Shown: positions 1-9,233, numbered from the stretch's first letter. The stretch is DNA of 64,000 bases from DATAOG01 sp963840925 (GCA_963840925.1 CAWJAY010000020.1:1-64000), one strand, 5' to 3'. The notes: generated from the letters alone by a model not told the origin. Numbers and translations are program-made.

Positions 1-109
1 AAGCCCGGAAAATTCACGAGGAGCTGGCGGGCGCGACCAAGCCGTTGAGATCGTGTAGGATTCTGGTGCGAGAGCAGAATCAGCACGGTCAACGGGGTTC
101 GCGCCCGCC

Positions 110-1450
110 ATGGCGGATGATGCGCCGTTTCTGCCGGGCTTGTCACCCGTCGGCGGCAAGCCCGTGCACCTCACCTTCGACGGCGGCCGGCTGACCTCGG
201 ACGCCGGGGTGCTGGTGCTGGCCGAGATCGAGCGTCGGCTCGGGATCGCCGATCGCCTGGCGCGCTGCCTCGAGGACCCGCGTGAGCCCGTGCGGGTCCA
301 TCACGGGCTCGCCGAGATGATCCGCTTCCGCGCGTTGCTGATCGCGGCCGGCTACGCGGATGCCAACGACTGCGACGCCCTGCGCGCCGATCCGGCCTTC
401 AAGATGGCGGTCGGCCGGCTGCCCGAGAGCGGCGCCGACCTGTGCTCGCAGCCGACCATGTGCCGGCTCGAGAACCTGCCCGGACCGATCGCGCTCAAGC
501 GGATGATGGCGGCGATGGTCGAGCTGTTCTGCGACAGCTTCGACGAGGTGCCGCGGCGGATCGTGCTCGACATCGACGATACCGAGGATCGGGTTCACGG
601 CGGCCAGCAGCTGTCGCTGTTCCATGCCCATTACGACAGCCGCTGCTTCCTGCCGATCCACATCTACGAGGCGACCACCGGCAAGCCGGTGGCGGTGATC
701 CTGCGGCCCGGCAAGACGCCGGGCGGCGCCGAGGTGGCGCTGGTGCTGCGCCACGTCGTCAGGGCCATCCGCGCCCGCTGGCCACGCTGTCGAGATCCTG
801 GTCCGCGGCGACAGCCACTACGGTCGGCCCGAGGCCATGACGTGGTGGAGCACAACCGCGTCGGCTACATCTTCGGCCTCGCCGGCAACCAGGTGCTGCT
901 GGCCAGGGTCGCCGATCTGGCCGAGGACGCGGCGATGGGCCGAGTCGTCGGCGAGGGCGACGAAGGTCCGCCGCTACGGCGAGTTCCGCTACGCCGCCAG
1001 GACCTGGCAGGTCGAGCGCCAGGTCATCGCCCGGGTCGAGGCCTCGCCGCAGGGCAGCGACAGCCGCTTCATCGTCACCAACCTCGCCGGCGCGCCGAGC
1101 TGGCTCTACGAGAACGTCTACTGCGCCCGCGGCCAGGCCGAGAATCTGATCAAGGCGCACAAGCTGCACCTCGCCTCCGATCGGACCTCCTGCTCGAAGG
1201 CGACGGCCAATCAGTTCCGCCTGCTGATCCACACCGCCGCCTACTGGCTCCTGCACACGCTGCGCGGCTTGGCGCCCAAGACCTCGTTCTGGCGCGACGC
1301 CCAGTTCGACACCATCCGCCTGGCCCTGATCAAGGTCGCCGCCCGGGTCACCGAGATGGTCACCCGGATCAAGGTCGCCCTGCCGTCCTGCTATCCTTAT
1401 CCAGGAGCTGGGCGCTTCTCGCCCCCCGCGCCATCAAGCTCCCGCCCTGA
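110..1450 (+). pseudogene. IS1380-family transposase, multiply frameshifted
   Basis: DDE transposase of an IS1380-type element. The first reading frame is continuous from the ATG at 110 to about 780 and includes the segment LDIDDTEDRVHGG. It then shifts frame near 785, near 841 and near 965, with the recognisable continuation RGDSHYGRPEAM, then the VEHNRVGYIFGLAGN segment, then YENVYCARGQAENLIKAHK. A last shift near 1400 is needed to reach the natural end at 1450. The stop spacing and the length of about 445 codons match the family. I could not define terminal inverted repeats, and the left end may lie outside the window. It is either a dead copy or a good copy damaged by indel errors. Confidence 0.85.
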
Positions 1451-1598
1451 CCCGCGGGGCAGCGTGCCCCGACCGAGCCCGTCCCTCTCAACCCCAAACC
1501 CGACCGATCCGCGCCCCTGGCGCCACCCTCACCCGTGTCGCGCAACCGCAGCCTTCCGGCGCTCATGAATGATCCGGGTTAAGTAGGAAAGCACCGCC

Positions 1599-2252
1599 AT
1601 GGCGGCATTCGATGTTCTGGAACAAGAAGGCATGCGGCTGGTGAGGATCACCATCGGCGACGAGACCGTGCGCGCCGAGTTGGGTGCGCTGTCCCACTTG
1701 CGCGGCGCGATTGAAGTCGACGCGCCGATGCCCTCGGTTGGCCATGCCATCCGCAGCATCCTGTCCGACGAGGCAATCATCCGCCCGCGCTATACCGGCA
1801 CCGGCGAGATCTACCTGAGCCCGTCGCTCGGTGGCTATCACATGCTCGAGGTCGAGCAGGACGCGTGGATCCTGGAGGACGGCGCCTACTGGGCCTCCGA
1901 CGGCGGCGTCGAGCTTGGCCTGCACCGTGAGCGGGTGATCACCTCGTTCTGGGCCGGCGAGGGCCTCATCGACTTCCAGACCCTGGTGGGCGGCGCAGGT
2001 CGGGTGGTGCTCAACACCACCGGGCCGGTTGAGGAGGTCGTGCTGCAGGGCGGGTGGATCGCCGCCGAGGGCAAGCAGATCATCGCGCGCACCGCGAGCC
2101 TGTCCTATGCGGTCCGACGACCCATCCGTTCACTGATCGGCTACTCCCTTTCCGGTGAGCATGCTCCGCGAACGTACTTCGGGGTCGGCAAGGTGCTCCT
2201 GACCACGGCTCCCTACCTCAATCAAAGGCTGCTATCGGCGTTGGAGCGCTGA
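1599..2252 (+). CDS. AIM24 family protein (DUF124-like)
   Basis: 217-residue protein of the AIM24/TIGR00266 beta-sandwich family, cytosolic and of unknown biochemical role in bacteria. The glycine-rich beta pattern is visible throughout, for example GTGEIYLSPSLGGYHMLEV near residue 70 and FQTLVGGAGRVVLNTTGP near 130. There is no signal peptide. A purine-rich AGGA lies about 12 bases before the ATG. The gene stands alone between the broken IS1380 copy and the nhaA fragment. The family call is by sequence pattern and the function is not inferred. Confidence 0.75.
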   Translation: MAAFDVLEQEGMRLVRITIGDETVRAELGALSHLRGAIEVDAPMPSVGHAIRSILSDEAIIRPRYTGTGEIYLSPSLGGYHMLEVEQDAWILEDGAYWASDGGVELGLHRERVITSFWAGEGLIDFQTLVGGAGRVVLNTTGPVEEVVLQGGWIAAEGKQIIARTASLSYAVRRPIRSLIGYSLSGEHAPRTYFGVGKVLLTTAPYLNQRLLSALER

Positions 2253-2358
2253 GATCGGCGCTGCGCGGGCGGCCTGGGCCGCGCGGGCGAACCGCCATGC
2301 TTCGCACGGATCCGTCCGGGGGGTCCCTAGTCGCCGCCAGGGGAACATGAAATAAAAA

Positions 2359-2372
2359 ATTGTCGGGACAAT
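2359..2372. promoter_or_regulatory. Short palindrome in AT-rich spacer
   Basis: The perfect inverted repeat ATTGTC-GG-GACAAT sits in an AT-rich patch between the convergent AIM24 gene and the nhaA fragment. It could be an operator or a weak terminator stem. No T-tract follows it, so its role is open. Confidence 0.3.
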
Positions 2373-2519
2373 TCGGGACTATTGCTGAGACGTTTCCACC
2401 CTTTTAATTGGGTTGCTCGCAAATGACTGCGAGTGACCCACCATGAACCCCAATTGGGCGATTCGGCAAGGGTGCCATCAAGGCTGCTAGAAGTTCCCAA
2501 GCAAAATATGGGAACGGCA

Positions 2520-3410
2520 TCAGCAGCCGCTTGCGACCGAGCTGCTTGAGAGCAGTTGCAGGAGCGCCTTGTAGGTATAGGCTCGGGGCCCGCCTAACTC
2601 GTAAATCCTGCCTGTGACGGTGGCGTTGATGCCGGATGCATCCACGGCCAGCCAGGTCAGACCGCCTACCAGAAAGTAGATCGGTATGCTTCGGATACCG
2701 AGCAGACCCATCCCGACAACGATCGCGATTCCGAGCCCGCCGACGGCAAGTGCAGCCCAGTCGAGCTGGCTGCCGTAGCCGATAGCGACGACCAGAATGG
2801 CGCCGATGTCGTCGACGATCGCCAGCGAGAGCATGAAGACCCGCAAGCTCTGCGGAATGCGGCGCCCGAGAACGGCCAGGCAGCCAATGACGAATGCGGT
2901 GTCGGTGGCCATGGCAATGCCCCAGCCATGGGCGCCCTCCTGACCCCACTGCATCATCACGTAGATGGCGGCAGGAACGAGCATGCCGCCCGCGGCCGCC
3001 GCGATCGACAGCGCCGCCATGCGTGGGTTTCGCAGCTCGCCCAACACCAGCTCGCGCTTGAGCTCCAATGCGATCACGAAAAAGAACAGCGTCATCAAGG
3101 CGTCGTTGATCCAATCCCGCAACGAGCGGGCGGCCTCCAGCGACCCGATCCGGATCCCGACGGGCAGCTCCCAGAAGGTGAGAAACGGATCGGCCCACGG
3201 GGAATTGGACAGGACCAGGGCAGCGATAGTGACCACCAGGAGGATTGCGCCGCCCGCAGCCTCGATGCGCAAAAACGACCCAAACGGCTTCGCCAGCCAG
3301 TCGACGAGTTCGCCAGGCAGCCGATCGAGCCCCGTATCTGCTCGTCGATCTTGATTTATGCCGACTTCATCCGATCTATCCGACCCGTAGTGGCCGTCGC
3401 CCCTGGCCAA
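2520..3410 (-). pseudogene. nhaA: Na+/H+ antiporter NhaA, C-terminally truncated
   Basis: Inner-membrane Na+/H+ exchanger family. The N-terminal two thirds are clear: LAKPFGSFLRIEAAGG near residue 40, FFFVIALELKRELVLGEL, ATDTAFVIGCLAVLGRRIP, and LAIVDDIGAI, which carries the paired Asp residues that bind Na+ in NhaA. The alignment fails just after ASGINATVTG. There the frame becomes RIYELGG and stops, leaving about 297 residues where the family usually has 390-440. The missing part holds the last transmembrane helices, so this copy should not transport. The 3' boundary looks like an old deletion or recombination. The start is uncertain because the first 35 residues are polar and poorly conserved. 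Confidence 0.75.
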
Positions 3411-3502
3411 TTCGATGATGTCCGTCGTCGAGAGCTTGCTCTGCTGCGCCGGATCGGCGCAAACTCGGCCTTGAGAGAACGGTGTTCTGGGGAAGCTCGG
3501 TT

Positions 3503-3919
3503 ATGTTCAAGCGGTCCTTGTTGGTTGGCGCGCTCGCTTTTGTGTTGATGTTGCCCAGCATCCCGGCGGGCGCGCAAGGCGATCGACGGTCGGCGGCGGA
3601 AGCCTATGCCCGCGTCGTCGACTACCGCCTGTTGATTGAGAAGACCGCGACCCGAAGAGCCGCCGAGTTGCCGGCGTCAGAGCGAGAGGCCTTCATCGAG
3701 TTCGTGACCGAGGAGGTGGATTTCGACATGACCCGTTTCTACGCCATCAGCGCGATGGTTGACCTGTTCGAGGCAAGCGAGTTGCAGGCGCTCGCGTCCT
3801 TTGCCGCGACGCCCGAAGGCCGTTCGGCCCTTGCCAAGCTGCCTGCCCTCGGCGCGATCCTGAATCCGATCGTCGAGCGCCAGATCGAGGACGCCGCGCG
3901 GAACTTTCGCGAGCGCTGA
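3503..3919 (+). CDS. Small secreted protein, DUF2059-like
   Basis: 138 residues from the ATG at 3503, chosen because GGGGAAG lies about 8 bases upstream and the product then opens with a good Sec signal (MFKRSLLVGALAFVLML... cleaved after AGA or AQG). The mature part is helical and ends with FAATPEGRSALAKLP, resembling the conserved C-terminal segment of DUF2059 proteins. Predicted periplasmic, function unknown. A close paralogue lies at 56513-56929 on the other strand, sharing most of the mature sequence (RRSAAEAYARVVDY, VDFDMTRFYAISAMVDLFEA). It stands between the nhaA fragment and hsp20 and points toward the latter. Confidence 0.75.
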   Translation: MFKRSLLVGALAFVLMLPSIPAGAQGDRRSAAEAYARVVDYRLLIEKTATRRAAELPASEREAFIEFVTEEVDFDMTRFYAISAMVDLFEASELQALASFAATPEGRSALAKLPALGAILNPIVERQIEDAARNFRER

Positions 3920-4083
3920 CCGAGCTCGAAGCACGCGTGTGGACGGATCGCTGATCGAGGCGCTTCGACCGAACAGGTACTGCTTCGTCCACGGGTACGG
4001 CACCAGATCAGTAGGGGCGCCGAAGTACGCGTGCCTTCCTCTGCGTGCTAGAAGTTTAGTTCGGGCGCTATATATCGATGCTA

Positions 4084-4206
4084 TCACCCGATGATGCCGG
4101 GCGCCAGGATCAGCGCCGCGAGTGCGAGCAGCACGGCCAGTGGCGCGAGCAAGCGGAAGCGGTGCGCCGCTAGAGTGTCCTTCACGATCTCGCTGGTCAG
4201 GTACAT
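4084..4206 (-). CDS. 40-residue single-pass membrane protein
   Basis: Very short gene. The ATG (reverse complement of 4204-4206) is preceded by AAAGGAGT at 6 bases, one of the best ribosome-binding sites in the window. The product begins MYLTSEIVKD, has a basic patch (HRFR) and then one hydrophobic helix (LLAPLAVLLALAALILAP). A second gene at 19311-19442 encodes a clearly related protein, with shared M-x-LTS at the start, R-x-R-x-LAPL before the helix and similar length. Two copies with independent good ribosome-binding sites support a real gene family. Predicted inner-membrane, N-in. Function unknown. Confidence 0.65.
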   Translation of the reverse strand: MYLTSEIVKDTLAAHRFRLLAPLAVLLALAALILAPGIIG

Positions 4207-4440
4207 CTTCGGGACTCCTTTGAGCCATTCGCACTCTTTGCCTGAGCGTGATGTGGGATCGCGGCGCGTCGGGACCTGTGAACTGCGTCACAGGCAACGC
4301 CAGATTCTTGCTCCGCCACGGCAATGTGGTTCCCGCGACGCCATGTCATCCTACGTGTCGCTCTGATTTTCGAGATGCGCCTGTTCTTCGAGCCGCATCT
4401 CTCGTGCACTCCCCCTTCCCGTGCCCACGACCAAAGAGAA

Positions 4441-4470
4441 AGGGGCGCCCGCACACGGCGGACGCCCCCT
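4441..4470 (-). terminator. Terminator of hsp20
   Basis: Reading on the minus strand, a GC stem (GGGGGCG ... CGCCCC with a CCGC/GCGG inner stem) is followed by TTTCTCTTT. It lies 43 bases past the hsp20 stop. A second perfect hairpin (GCTGCCCC/GGGGCAGC) at 4476-4497 lies between it and the gene. Confidence 0.6.
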
Positions 4471-4512
4471 CGATGGCTGCCCCGCGCGCGGGGCAGCGTG
4501 GCTTTAGGCGGA

Positions 4513-4998
4513 TCAGGCGGCCTTCTTGGCCTCGACCACCTTCTTGCCCTCGATCATCTTGGTGCCCGAACCGGGCTTGCTCTCGACGGCGATGCGGCGC
4601 GGCTTCATCGCCTCGGGCAACTCACGCTCGAGGTCGACTTGCAGGACGCCGTCGGCCAGCGTCGCACCGACGACCTTGACGTGATCGGCAAGGCTGAAGC
4701 GGCGCTCGAAAGCGCGCGTCGCGATGCCGCGGTAGAGGTAGGTGACGCCTTCGCGCGGCTCGCCGAGGTTGCCGCTGACGACGAGCAGGTTCTCCTGCGC
4801 GGTGATCTCGACGTCGTTTTCGCCGAACCCGGCGACCGCCATCATGATCCGGTACGTGTCGTCGCCCGTCTTCTCGATGTTGTAAGGCGGATAGCCCGGG
4901 GTGCTGTCATCGGCGCGCAACGCGGCGTCGAACAGGTCGTTCCAGCGGTCGAATCCGACGGTCGAACGGAACAGCGGAGTGAAGTCGTAGGTACGCAT
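4513..4998 (-). CDS. hspA: Small heat shock protein, Hsp20/alpha-crystallin family
   Basis: 161-residue ATP-independent holdase of the IbpA type. The N-terminus MRTYDFTPLFRSTVGFDRW is typical of rhizobial class A small Hsps. The alpha-crystallin domain runs from about residue 38 to 130 and includes the conserved MMAVAGFGENDVEI and LADGVLQVDLE stretches. An I/V-x-I-like C-terminal anchor (RRIAVES) is followed by a Lys-rich tail. The gene is single, with its own sigma-32-like promoter (5128-5158), a leader of about 120 bases with three stem-loops, and a terminator. The start codon is fixed by the AAGAAGGG ribosome-binding site 9 bases upstream. Confidence 0.93.
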   Translation of the reverse strand: MRTYDFTPLFRSTVGFDRWNDLFDAALRADDSTPGYPPYNIEKTGDDTYRIMMAVAGFGENDVEITAQENLLVVSGNLGEPREGVTYLYRGIATRAFERRFSLADHVKVVGATLADGVLQVDLERELPEAMKPRRIAVESKPGSGTKMIEGKKVVEAKKAA

Positions 4999-5003
4999 GG
5001 CTC

Positions 5004-5097
5004 AATACCCTTCTTGAGAAGCGGTATCTCAGTGTTGCGGCGGGTCCGCCGCCCATGCGGCCGGACCCGGGATCGGACCCGCTTGCGGCTTCCGATC
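5004..5097 (-). promoter_or_regulatory. Candidate RNA thermometer (ROSE-like leader) of hsp20
   Basis: The hsp20 leader folds into three consecutive hairpins. Hairpin 1 is 5071-5097 (GATCGGA/TCCGATC arms with inner CCGC/GCGG). Hairpin 2 is 5042-5068 (GGGTCC/GGACCC plus GCCGC/GCGGC). Hairpin 3 is 5004-5028 (AUACC/GGUAU plus CUUC-UCAA-GAAG in the mRNA). The ribosome-binding site GAAGGG lies in the 3' arm of hairpin 3, paired at low temperature. ROSE elements of alphaproteobacterial small Hsp genes have this multi-hairpin design. I do not see the usual UUGCU ROSE signature, so this is ROSE-like by architecture only. Confidence 0.6.
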
Positions 5098-5127
5098 ACT
5101 GTGGTAGGAAAGATTTGCCGCTGATTG

Positions 5128-5158
5128 TTAAATGGTGTGGCTGTAACAGGTTTACAAG
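5128..5158 (-). promoter_or_regulatory. Sigma-32 (RpoH) type promoter of hsp20
   Basis: On the minus strand CTTGTAAA (5151-5158) is followed after about 13 bases by ACACCATTTAA (5128-5138). This is close to the heat-shock consensus CTTGAA ... CCCCATNTA. The predicted start of transcription near 5120 gives a leader of about 120 bases. Confidence 0.6.
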
Positions 5159-5466
5159 ATGTAATCGATAATTTTTCAGAACGACAATATTTCGAAGAAA
5201 TACGAGCATGTAACATTACTTTTGCTATACATCAATCAAAGAAGTTTGGCGCACTTTACGCGCCGGCTACGTCGCTCTGGCGCGGTCTACATGGCGCCCC
5301 GTTCCCAGTGGCGGCGGGCTCTTCCGCATCCCATATTGCATGCATGATCGCCAAGACACCAAAGAGACGTAAGGCGAGCAATCCGCTGGCCAGCGCCCTT
5401 GCCAGATGGGAAAGCGAAGGAGGTGCGTCTGGGCCAGCATCGGAGAACTGAGCCGCGACAAAGACC
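5159..5466. other. Spacer upstream of hsp20, no convincing gene
   Basis: An AT-rich block (5159-5260, with runs such as AATTTTTCAGAACGACAATATTTCG) gives way to normal GC-rich sequence. An open frame from 5125 crosses it but begins inside the hsp20 promoter and has no ribosome-binding site. The low GC hints at a foreign or regulatory segment. Confidence 0.4.
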
Positions 5467-5673
5467 TTGCCCCTCTCGGAGGAAGAGGAGCGTATCCTGC
5501 AGTGCCTTGGGGCGGCGGTCCTTTTGCAGTGGAATGATCTGCCTACACCCATCCAGCGGCAACTTTTCGAACACGCCGTTGCCATGGGTGAGGCGGGCCA
5601 GACGGCGCAATTGAAGGAGCAGATCGCGCGCTTTCTTCACAAGCACAAGGATGACGCGCGGGAATCGGAGTGA
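5467..5673 (+). CDS. Small conserved cytosolic protein
   Basis: 68-residue acidic-then-basic helical protein opening PLSEEEERILQCLGAAVL and ending IARFLHKHKDDARE. I recognise the pattern from small rhizobial hypothetical proteins but no function is known. The likely start is TTG at 5467, since no ATG lies upstream in frame. The ribosome-binding site is weak. It stands alone after the hsp20 upstream region. Confidence 0.55.
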   Translation: MPLSEEEERILQCLGAAVLLQWNDLPTPIQRQLFEHAVAMGEAGQTAQLKEQIARFLHKHKDDARESE

Positions 5674-6143
5674 AGCGCTGCCGGCGTACCTGCTAAGCTC
5701 CAGCAGGCGGGCTCTGGTGGGCTTGGGCAGCTCCACGGACTTCCGCCTGTGATCGAGGACCGGTGCCGCTCCTGCCAATGAAATCCGGGCCAGAACGAGG
5801 CTAGCGCTGAGATGCTGCGGTGGTTGCAGCGGCTAGTGGCGCCCAGCAAGTGTCTCTTTCACTGGCCCAGCGCTGCCCGACAGCGGATGGCAGCAGCCGG
5901 GTCGCTGCGGCAGGTGCTCGAGCGGCGACACATTTCGCATCGAACAAATGGGAATTATATACTTGACGGAACATGGGAATGGGAGCAGACCGAGGGCGAC
6001 AGGCCAGCGTTTGCGTGACGCCAGCGCAGGCGGAAACCGCCGCTAGGCGTCTCTGGGAGTTGGTGGGAGACGAGGAACTGTCAACGGCGGAGAGAAGATG
6101 CATCGCCGTGGCGGAGCAAGAATGCATCAGGTGGCGTGATGAG
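5674..6143. other. Spacer before IS21, possible small ORF
   Basis: No gene I can defend. A frame at 6015-6138 reads TPAQAETAARRLWELVGDEELST and then runs into the IS21 end hairpin, so it may be the 5' part of a small helical-protein gene truncated by the insertion. Another frame from 5812 is low-complexity and unconvincing. Confidence 0.25.
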
Positions 6144-6165
6144 AAGGGCCCCGCGCGGGGCCCTT
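6144..6165. terminator. Perfect palindrome at the istB end of IS21
   Basis: Arms AAGGGCCCC and GGGGCCCTT around GCGC form a very stable hairpin 13 bases past the istB stop. It can act as a terminator in both directions, though the T-tracts are short. Confidence 0.5.
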
Positions 6166-6177
6166 GTCATTTGGCGG

Positions 6178-6966
6178 TCAGCCTGCCTGCTGTTGGCTGG
6201 CGTCGGACCTGGGCGAGCGCTGACGGTGCTTGCTCTGTCGGAGACGATAGCTCTCCCCGTTCATCTCGAGGATGTGGACGTGATGGGTGAGGCGGTCGAG
6301 GAGCGCGCCGGTCAGGCGCTCGGAGCCGAACACGCTGGTCCACTCGTCGAACGGCAGATTGCTGGTGACGATGACCGAGCCCCGCTCGTAGCGTTGGCTG
6401 AACACCTCGAACAGCAGCTCGGCACCGGTTGGTGAGAGGGGCACGTAGCCGAGCTCGTCGATGATCAGCAGCTGGCACGCGGCGAGCTGACGTTGCAGCC
6501 GCAGCAGACGCTTCTCGTCACGGGCTTCAATCAGCTCGTGGACGAGGGCAGCGGCGGTGGTGAAGCCGACCGCAAGGCCCTTCTGGCAGGCGGCAAGACC
6601 CAAGCCCAGCGCGAGGTGGGTTTTGCCGGTGCCGGCATTGCCGAGGGCGATCACGTTCTCGCGGCGCGCCAGATATTCGCATCGAGCCAGCTCCAGCACG
6701 AGCGCCTTGTTGAGGCTGGGCAGAGCGGTGAAGTCATAGCTGTCGAGGCTCTTCACGCTGGGGAAACGGGCCGCCCGAATGCGCCGCTCGACCAGGCGCT
6801 GTTCCCGGTCGATCATCTCCAGCTCGGCCAAGCGGAGCAGATAGCGGACGTGATCGAGGCCCTCGGCGGCGCATTGCCGAGCCACCTTGTCGTACTCGCG
6901 CACAAAGGTCGGCAGCCTGAGCGCCTTCAGATGATGGCCGAGCAGGACCTGCGGCGTCGCGCTCAT
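6178..6966 (-). CDS. istB: IS21 helper ATPase IstB
   Basis: AAA+ ATPase that assists IstA in target-site use. 262 residues from the ATG at 6966 (MSATPQVLLGHHLKALRLP), which overlaps the istA stop by 4 bases. Walker A is GNAGTGKTH near residue 110, Walker B is LLIIDELGYV near 170, and a sensor segment VTSNLPFDEW lies near 215. Longer upstream frames enter istA and are rejected. The protein is intact even though its partner istA is split. Confidence 0.92.
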   Translation of the reverse strand: MSATPQVLLGHHLKALRLPTFVREYDKVARQCAAEGLDHVRYLLRLAELEMIDREQRLVERRIRAARFPSVKSLDSYDFTALPSLNKALVLELARCEYLARRENVIALGNAGTGKTHLALGLGLAACQKGLAVGFTTAAALVHELIEARDEKRLLRLQRQLAACQLLIIDELGYVPLSPTGAELLFEVFSQRYERGSVIVTSNLPFDEWTSVFGSERLTGALLDRLTHHVHILEMNGESYRLRQSKHRQRSPRSDASQQQAG

Positions 6967-7757
6967 GCCGCCCGTCCCGCCAGCAGGCTCAGATAGGCGT
7001 GGGGTGACGTCGTCTGGACCACGGCCTTGGGCAGGTAGGGATACAAGGTCAGATCGAGCCGCGGTGGCCGCCGTTCGATCCGGCACAGCACCAGATGCTT
7101 GACGGCATCGAAGCCGATCGCGCCGCGCGCCAGGGCGGCGCCAACGGCGGCGGTGACAACCTCGAGCGGGAACACCTCCAACAGGCGCAGAACCTGCACG
7201 AACTCCCGCTTGCCAGACTTGCCCAGGCGGGCTTCGAGCAACCGGCGCAGCACACCGAACCCGTCGGGCAGCTGCCAGCCCGCCAGCGGTGCTGCCTGGT
7301 CGAGCGCGCCCGGCTTCTGCTCCAGCAGCGCCAGGTAATGCAGCGGATCGAAGACGAAGTCCTCGCGGGCGTAGGAGCGCCGGTGGCAGGCGATCTGCTC
7401 GCTGCCGCAGACGATCTCCACCCGGTCGACATAGCCGCGAATCATCACCGCGCGGTGGCCGTAGGCGGTCGGGACCGAGTAGTCATTGTTGCGATAGCGC
7501 ACCAGCGACAGCGAGCTGACCCGACCAGGTCGCTTCTCGCATGGCTCGTAGGGCACCGCTGGCAAGTCAAGGAAAGCTGCCTGATCCGCCGCCAGACGGC
7601 TCCCGATCGTGGCGTCGTGACCACGCAGGCGATCATCGAAGCGGCGCCGGCAGCGGGCTTCGAGCTGCGCGTTCAGCTCCTCGAAGGTCGCCGCCCGCGG
7701 CAGCGGCACCAGATAGTTGCGCCGGGCATAGCCGACCAGATTCTCGACCTTGCCCTT
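6963..7757 (-). pseudogene. istA: istA, 3' part (after IS110 insertion)
   Basis: C-terminal part of the IS21 transposase, beginning at KGKVENLVGYARRNYLVPLP and running through the conserved RYRNNDYSVPTAYGHRAV beta-barrel-like region to the stop that overlaps istB. The N-terminal part lies at 9349-10053. The coding sequence joins exactly if 7758-9348 is removed (GNACGAC then AAGGGCAAGG). Confidence 0.88.
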
Positions 7758-8006
7758 ATCCGGCATGATCGCCTCGGTGCCTCGACATCCCTGCCGCACT
7801 TCGGTGGCTGGCGGTAATGGTGAGACCATCCGGGATGTGGGGCACTGGGAGCACGCGAGTGCGGGCAGACCGAGCGAAAGACATGGGCCGTGAGCCCGAG
7901 CCTTTAAGTGGTCGCCCCTGCGGCTCGCCCGGATGCGCTACGAGCGCGGATCTGTAGTTGCCGTGTAGCCCGCTGGCTCCCGAGAACGACAACAACGGGA
8001 GCAGAG
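7758..8006 (+). ncRNA. Candidate bridge RNA region of the istA-nested IS110
   Basis: IS110-subgroup elements transcribe a bridge RNA from the long 5' non-coding end, which pairs with donor and target DNA. This 249-base segment is the longer end of the element, GC-rich with local inverted repeats, and has no reading frame of its own. The assignment rests on position only. Its target loop should resemble CCTTGCCCTTGTCG. Confidence 0.4.
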
Positions 8007-9233
8007 ATGCGAATCATCGGGCTGGACATTCATCGCGTCTTCGCGGAAGCGGTGGCACTCGACAACGGCGAGCTCAGGCGCCTCGGCCGGATCGGCATGA
8101 CGCGCAATCACCTCGAAGCCTTCGCCAGAGCGCTTTGCCTGACCGACCATGTCGTGGTGGAAGCGACTAGCAACGCCACTGCAGTGACGGAGATCCTGGC
8201 ACCGTATGTCGCAAGGGTCGCCGTGGCCAACCCCCTACAGGTGCACCTGATCGCGAAGGCGAAGATCAAGACCGACGCCATCGATGCAAGAGTCTTGGCC
8301 AAACTCTATGCCGCCGGCTTCCTGCCCGAGGTCTGGATCCCGGACGCGGCGACGTTGGCCCGCCGGCGGCAGGTCACGCGACGGACCCAACTGGTTCGAC
8401 AGAGGGTCCGCCTCAAGTCGATCGTGCAATCGATCCTCCACGCCAATCTGATCCCCAGATGCCCACATGCGGACCTGTTCGGCGGCAAGGGGCGGGCGTG
8501 GCTTCGGGCACAGGATCTGCCAGGCGACGAGCAAGAAGCGGTTGAGCAACACATCCAGGAATATGACCGCCTGACCGAGGTGCTGAAGGGCATCGAGCGC
8601 GACATCGCGAGAGCTGCCCTAGCCGATCCAAACGTGACACGGCTGATGACCATTCCCGGTATCGACATGGTCGTCGCCGTGGGGCTCATGGCGGCGATCG
8701 GTCGGATCGAGCGCTTCTCCAACCCGGGCAAGCTGGCCGCGTACATCGGGCTCAACCCGAGTGTCTACCAGTCCGGCGACGGCGCAGCCCATCATGGCCG
8801 GATCACCAAACGTGGCCGGTCGAACGCCCGCCACCTGTTGGTGGAGGCAGCTTGGCAGACCGTGCGCAGTCCAGGACCGTTGCGCGCCTTCTATCACCGG
8901 GTTCGGGCCAAGCGTGGCAACCACATCGCCGCCGTCGCTGTCGCTCGCAAGCTAACGGTGATCATCTGGCATCTCCTCACCAAGCATGAGGACTACGACT
9001 GGGTGCGGCAGGCCCTCCACGCCAAGAAGATACGGGATCTCGAATTGCGCGCCGGCTATCCAGAGCAGCGTGGCCAAAGAGGCCGCTCCTACGACTACAA
9101 CCTCCCCCACCGCCGCCGCCACGAGCGAGCCCGTGCGGAGCAGGCCGAGTCTGCCTACCGACGCATGACAGAGGGTTGGCGAAGGACAGGCCCGCGGCGA
9201 CCCACGGGTGCCGCAATTGAGGAACGACAATGA
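8007..9233 (+). CDS. IS110-family transposase (DEDD)
   Basis: 408 residues from the ATG at 8007 (MRIIGLDIHRVFAEAVAL), chosen over the 33-codon longer frame because AACGGGAGCAGAG precedes it. The RuvC-like DEDD residues are visible in GLDIH, VVEAT and KTDAIDA. The Transposase_20 domain is LMTIPGIDMVVAVGLMAAIG...FSNPGKLAAYIGLNPSVYQSG with the catalytic Ser region. A basic tail follows. The gene is complete and probably functional. Confidence 0.93.
   Translation: MRIIGLDIHRVFAEAVALDNGELRRLGRIGMTRNHLEAFARALCLTDHVVVEATSNATAVTEILAPYVARVAVANPLQVHLIAKAKIKTDAIDARVLAKLYAAGFLPEVWIPDAATLARRRQVTRRTQLVRQRVRLKSIVQSILHANLIPRCPHADLFGGKGRAWLRAQDLPGDEQEAVEQHIQEYDRLTEVLKGIERDIARAALADPNVTRLMTIPGIDMVVAVGLMAAIGRIERFSNPGKLAAYIGLNPSVYQSGDGAAHHGRITKRGRSNARHLLVEAAWQTVRSPGPLRAFYHRVRAKRGNHIAAVAVARKLTVIIWHLLTKHEDYDWVRQALHAKKIRDLELRAGYPEQRGQRGRSYDYNLPHRRRHERARAEQAESAYRRMTEGWRRTGPRRPTGAAIEERQ

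Noticed and set aside
143..754. Minus-strand frame of 203 codons opposite the IS1380 transposase
   Set aside because: Composition follows the codon positions of the transposase on the other strand. No motif and no start signal.
5125..5451. Open frame of 108 codons upstream of hsp20
   Set aside because: It starts inside the hsp20 promoter, lacks a ribosome-binding site and has no conserved segment.
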